From Gammaproteobacteria bacterium (GTDB taxonomy: Bacteria; Pseudomonadota; Gammaproteobacteria; SZUA-152), in the NCBI GenBank assembly GCA_030617485.1, contig JAUWVK010000099.1, positions 1 to 5,962 on the forward strand: a stretch of DNA of 5,962 nt. The letters run 5' to 3'. The stretch's first letter is position 1; every line of letters starts with the position of its first letter. Below, piece by piece: positions 5,931 to 5,962 of the stretch. Under the pieces are notes generated by a model. That model had not been told where the DNA came from. It did no database searches and saw only the letters and a list, made by a program, of their open reading frames with translations. A program made the position numbers and the translations under genes.

Positions 5931-5962
5931 GCTTAACTATTTAACACGCTAAGCCACAGGAA

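Noticed and set aside
5939..5944. TTAAAT on the minus strand as the -10 box of the operon promoter.
   Set aside because: Its position just before the aptamer is reasonable, but the -35 region would fall at or beyond the window edge, so it cannot be assessed.

Overview
The window looks like chromosomal DNA from a gammaproteobacterium. The evidence is an outer-membrane TonB-dependent receptor, Sec signal peptides on exported proteins, moderate base composition by eye, and a cobalamin riboswitch with a proteobacterial-type core. The genus cannot be fixed from the sequence alone.

Nearly everything reads on the minus strand, so transcription runs from high to low coordinates. A cobalamin (B12) riboswitch aptamer lies at about 5930-5705. 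A leader of roughly 160 nt with inverted repeats and a possible 17-codon upstream ORF follows at 5704-5547. Next come an outer-membrane B12 receptor (btuB, 5546-3585), a periplasmic B12-binding protein (btuF, 3575-2709), a FecCD-type permease (btuC, 2706-1687) and its ATPase (btuD, 1696-968). A small spermidine-synthase-like, SAM-binding-fold protein (929-174) is last. The spacings are 9 nt, 2 nt, a 10-nt overlap and 38 nt, with no visible internal terminator, so this is most simply one operon. At the left edge (1-138) a partial reading frame on the plus strand may be the C-terminal end of a convergent gene.

Together the four btu genes form a complete import path. BtuB takes corrinoid across the outer membrane using TonB energy, BtuF captures it in the periplasm, and BtuC2D2 pumps it into the cytoplasm at the cost of ATP. 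The riboswitch would shut the operon down when adenosylcobalamin is plentiful. No corrinoid biosynthesis or salvage enzyme (cobO/btuR, cobU, cobS) lies in the window.

The transport genes are ordinary members of known families, and I see no clearly new system. Three things merit a second look: the riboswitch aptamer, which carries extra sequence between two conserved blocks; the leader between aptamer and btuB, which has a possible uORF and a possible RBS-sequestering pairing; and the SpeE-like gene, which starts with TTG, lacks the polyamine-synthase active-site signature and has no evident link to B12.
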